Source of the DNA: an uncultured Anaerolineales bacterium
GTDB taxonomy: Bacteria; Chloroflexota; Anaerolineae; Anaerolineales; UBA11657
Assembly: GCA_913040765.1 (NCBI GenBank)
Contig: CAJWIA010000060.1
Coordinates: 1-7,707 of the forward strand
Direction: 5' to 3'
Length of the DNA: 7,707 bases
Shown here: piece after piece, positions 6,741-7,707 of the stretch
How the letters are laid out: each line of letters opens with the position of its first letter
How positions within the stretch are numbered: position 1 is the first letter of the stretch
Program-made: the position numbers and the translations under genes
The notes under the pieces: model-generated
The model's database searches: none
The model's input: only the letters and a program-made list of their open reading frames with translations
What the model was told of the DNA's origin: nothing

Positions 6741-6773
6741 GAGTAGTGGGACGTGGAGTTGAAATGTTACGTA

Positions 6774-7439
6774 TTATCGTAATAAAGACGGCTGAATATT
6801 GACTCTGCGTTGATTGCCGTCCCCAGTACTATTTGTAGTGACTCCGGGGTTGTGCTCCAATGTCATGTGAACAATACGTCTTTCGTTGGGAGGCATAGGT
6901 TCAAGTGCAATTGGACGTCCAAATTGTTGTACTTGGTTAGCCATTCTTTGAGCTAGACGTTTTAGTTGGTGCTCTCGATGCTGTTTGTAACCATCAATAT
7001 CTAGACTGATATGAGTCCATCTATTTTGTTTATTAGATACAACTAATTTGACGAGATATTCTAGACTTGCTAGTGTTTCGCCTCGTCTACCGATTAGTGA
7101 AGCAAGATTATCTCCCACAATATTGATTCGAATTGATGATCTGCTATCTGTTGGATCTGTTTCTTGATCTTGCACACAAATATTAGCATCTATTTTCATA
7201 TAATAAAGAAATTCAGTAAGGACTTTATTAATGGTGACTATTCTAGGCTCATCACCATCGTTTTCAGTTGCTGGTATGATTGCAACTACTCGAGCCAAAC
7301 TATCGGAATGTAGGTCTCCCTTATCAACAACAGTTATGTCTAAATCATCGCTATCCACATCTAGTTCTAATGCTGCTAGATTAATGGCCCTTTCCACATC
7401 CTTGGCATGTATTTCCAGTTTACTATTGTTTAATTCCAT
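6774..7439 (-). CDS. jag: Jag/KhpB family RNA-binding protein (Jag-N, KH and R3H domains)
   Basis: Jag (SpoIIIJ-associated protein, KhpB) is a cytoplasmic RNA-binding protein conserved beside yidC. In firmicutes it works with KhpA in RNA regulation affecting cell elongation and division. The 221 residues contain a Jag-N domain (about 7-40, LEIHAKDVERAINLAALEL), a linker, a KH domain with the GxxG loop GRRG (117-120) inside NLASLIGRRGETLASLEYLV, and a C-terminal R3H domain with the R-x3-H motif R187/H191 in the stretch EPMPPNERRIVHMTL. All RNA-contacting signatures are intact. The ATG at 7439 is preceded by GAGG 11 bases upstream. The gene lies 41 bases after yidC, its usual partner, and upstream of parA with its own promoter in between. 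The Jag-N domain lacks the usual glycine-rich KG(F/L)xG ending, so it may be slightly degenerate. Confidence 0.95.
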   Translation of the reverse strand: MELNNSKLEIHAKDVERAINLAALELDVDSDDLDITVVDKGDLHSDSLARVVAIIPATENDGDEPRIVTINKVLTEFLYYMKIDANICVQDQETDPTDSRSSIRINIVGDNLASLIGRRGETLASLEYLVKLVVSNKQNRWTHISLDIDGYKQHREHQLKRLAQRMANQVQQFGRPIALEPMPPNERRIVHMTLEHNPGVTTNSTGDGNQRRVNIQPSLLR

Positions 7440-7450
7440 AACAGTATTTT

Positions 7451-7455
7451 CCTCA
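7451..7455 (-). promoter_or_regulatory. Ribosome-binding site for jag
   Basis: The minus strand reads TTGAGGA before the jag ATG at 7439, with 11 bases between GAGG and the start. This is the only recognisable Shine-Dalgarno-like element in front of any gene in the window, and its spacing is on the long side. Confidence 0.42.
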
Positions 7456-7480
7456 ATATAACTCTTTCAGGATGTTGTCT

Positions 7481-7707
7481 TTAGCGTCTTCGTTTACCTC
7501 CACGAGCTTTCCTAGCTTTTAATCTTTTTGCTTTTCTACTACTCATTTTTTCCTGAGCCACAGTGGTTGGATTTGCTGAAGTACCACCTTGTTCAGATTG
7601 TTGAGATATCTGGGTAGTTGGTGGTGGCGAGATTTTCGGAATTGGCAATTCGACAACACCTGCTATATTGACTGGTGACCACTCTAACCTTTCACGGTTT
7701 ATTACCA
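7481..7707 (-). CDS. yidC: Membrane protein insertase YidC, C-terminal fragment (cut by window edge)
   Basis: The frame is open from the right edge to TAA at 7481-7483, giving the last 74 residues of a larger protein; the start lies outside. What is visible is a cytoplasmic tail: a Pro/Thr/Gln/Ser-rich linker (KISPPPTTQISQQSEQGG), then a strongly basic end (SSRKAKRLKARKARGGKRRR). Such lysine/arginine-rich tails on YidC proteins bind the ribosome. YidC inserts membrane proteins, alone or with SecYEG. No membrane segment falls in the fragment, so the name rests on the tail and on the immediately downstream jag, the classic partner. It is too short for the ORF length used in most scans and is easily missed. 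Confidence 0.78.
   Translation of the reverse strand, partial: VINRERLEWSPVNIAGVVELPIPKISPPPTTQISQQSEQGGTSANPTTVAQEKMSSRKAKRLKARKARGGKRRR

Noticed and set aside
6745..6760. Possible degenerate parS around an ACGTG core in the jag-parA gap
   Set aside because: Only about half of the 16 positions match the parS consensus and the dyad symmetry is missing.
6767..6782. TTACG/CGTAA hairpin straddling the jag stop codon
   Set aside because: A five-base-pair stem with no U-tract; insufficient for a terminator.
7321..7329. DnaA-box-like TTATCAACA (and TGTGGATAT at 3418-3426)
   Set aside because: Each differs from the TTATCCACA consensus by one base, they are isolated and they lie in coding sequence, so they do not mark an origin.
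7231..7461. Plus-strand open frame across jag
   Set aside because: It is antisense to the Jag-N region and the jag ribosome-binding site; low-complexity Ser-rich translation.
7686..7699. TTTCACG half-site in the yidC tail resembling half of parS
   Set aside because: The second half of the palindrome is absent.

Overview
The window is low in GC (roughly 40% by eye) and gene-dense, with no mobile element, CRISPR array, tRNA or rRNA that I can see. It holds two convergent blocks. The plus-strand block (1-3264) is a promoter, a 393-residue cysteine-free coiled-coil protein of unknown function, and a complete selB encoding the selenocysteine-specific elongation factor. The minus-strand block, read from the right edge, is the tail of yidC, then jag, parA, parB and a metal-dependent amidohydrolase.

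The order yidC-jag-parA-parB is the conserved neighbourhood of the bacterial chromosomal origin. This is therefore chromosomal, probably origin-proximal DNA of a free-living bacterium, although no DnaA-box cluster and no canonical parS site is visible. ParA and ParB are chromosome-type, with the Soj DNA-binding arginines and a ParB N-terminal ParA-contact peptide. The mnmE, mnmG and rsmG genes that often lie between jag and parA are absent here. SelB implies that the cell inserts selenocysteine at UGA codons. The protein sequences resemble those of uncultured Chloroflexota (Dehalococcoidia/SAR202-like), but that is an impression from family style and cannot be settled without a search.

The minus-strand genes probably form two or more transcription units. 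yidC and jag lie 41 bases apart. parA has a good extended -10 promoter (6732-6740) in the jag-parA gap. The parA-parB gap (88 bases) holds an 8-bp-stem hairpin and a TATAAT placed so that parB would be transcribed leaderlessly. The amidohydrolase start codon overlaps the parB stop codon by one base, so the two are translationally coupled. Shine-Dalgarno sequences are weak or absent except before jag.

Most of the window is housekeeping. The points most worth a second look are the hairpin after the parA UGA (an operator, an attenuator, or less likely a SECIS-like element), the natural GQRR in the ParB CTP-binding motif, the predicted leaderless parB, the amidohydrolase coupled to the chromosome-segregation genes, and the 11-residue tryptophan periodicity in the unknown coiled-coil protein beside selB. 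I found no clear evidence of a wholly new multi-gene system.
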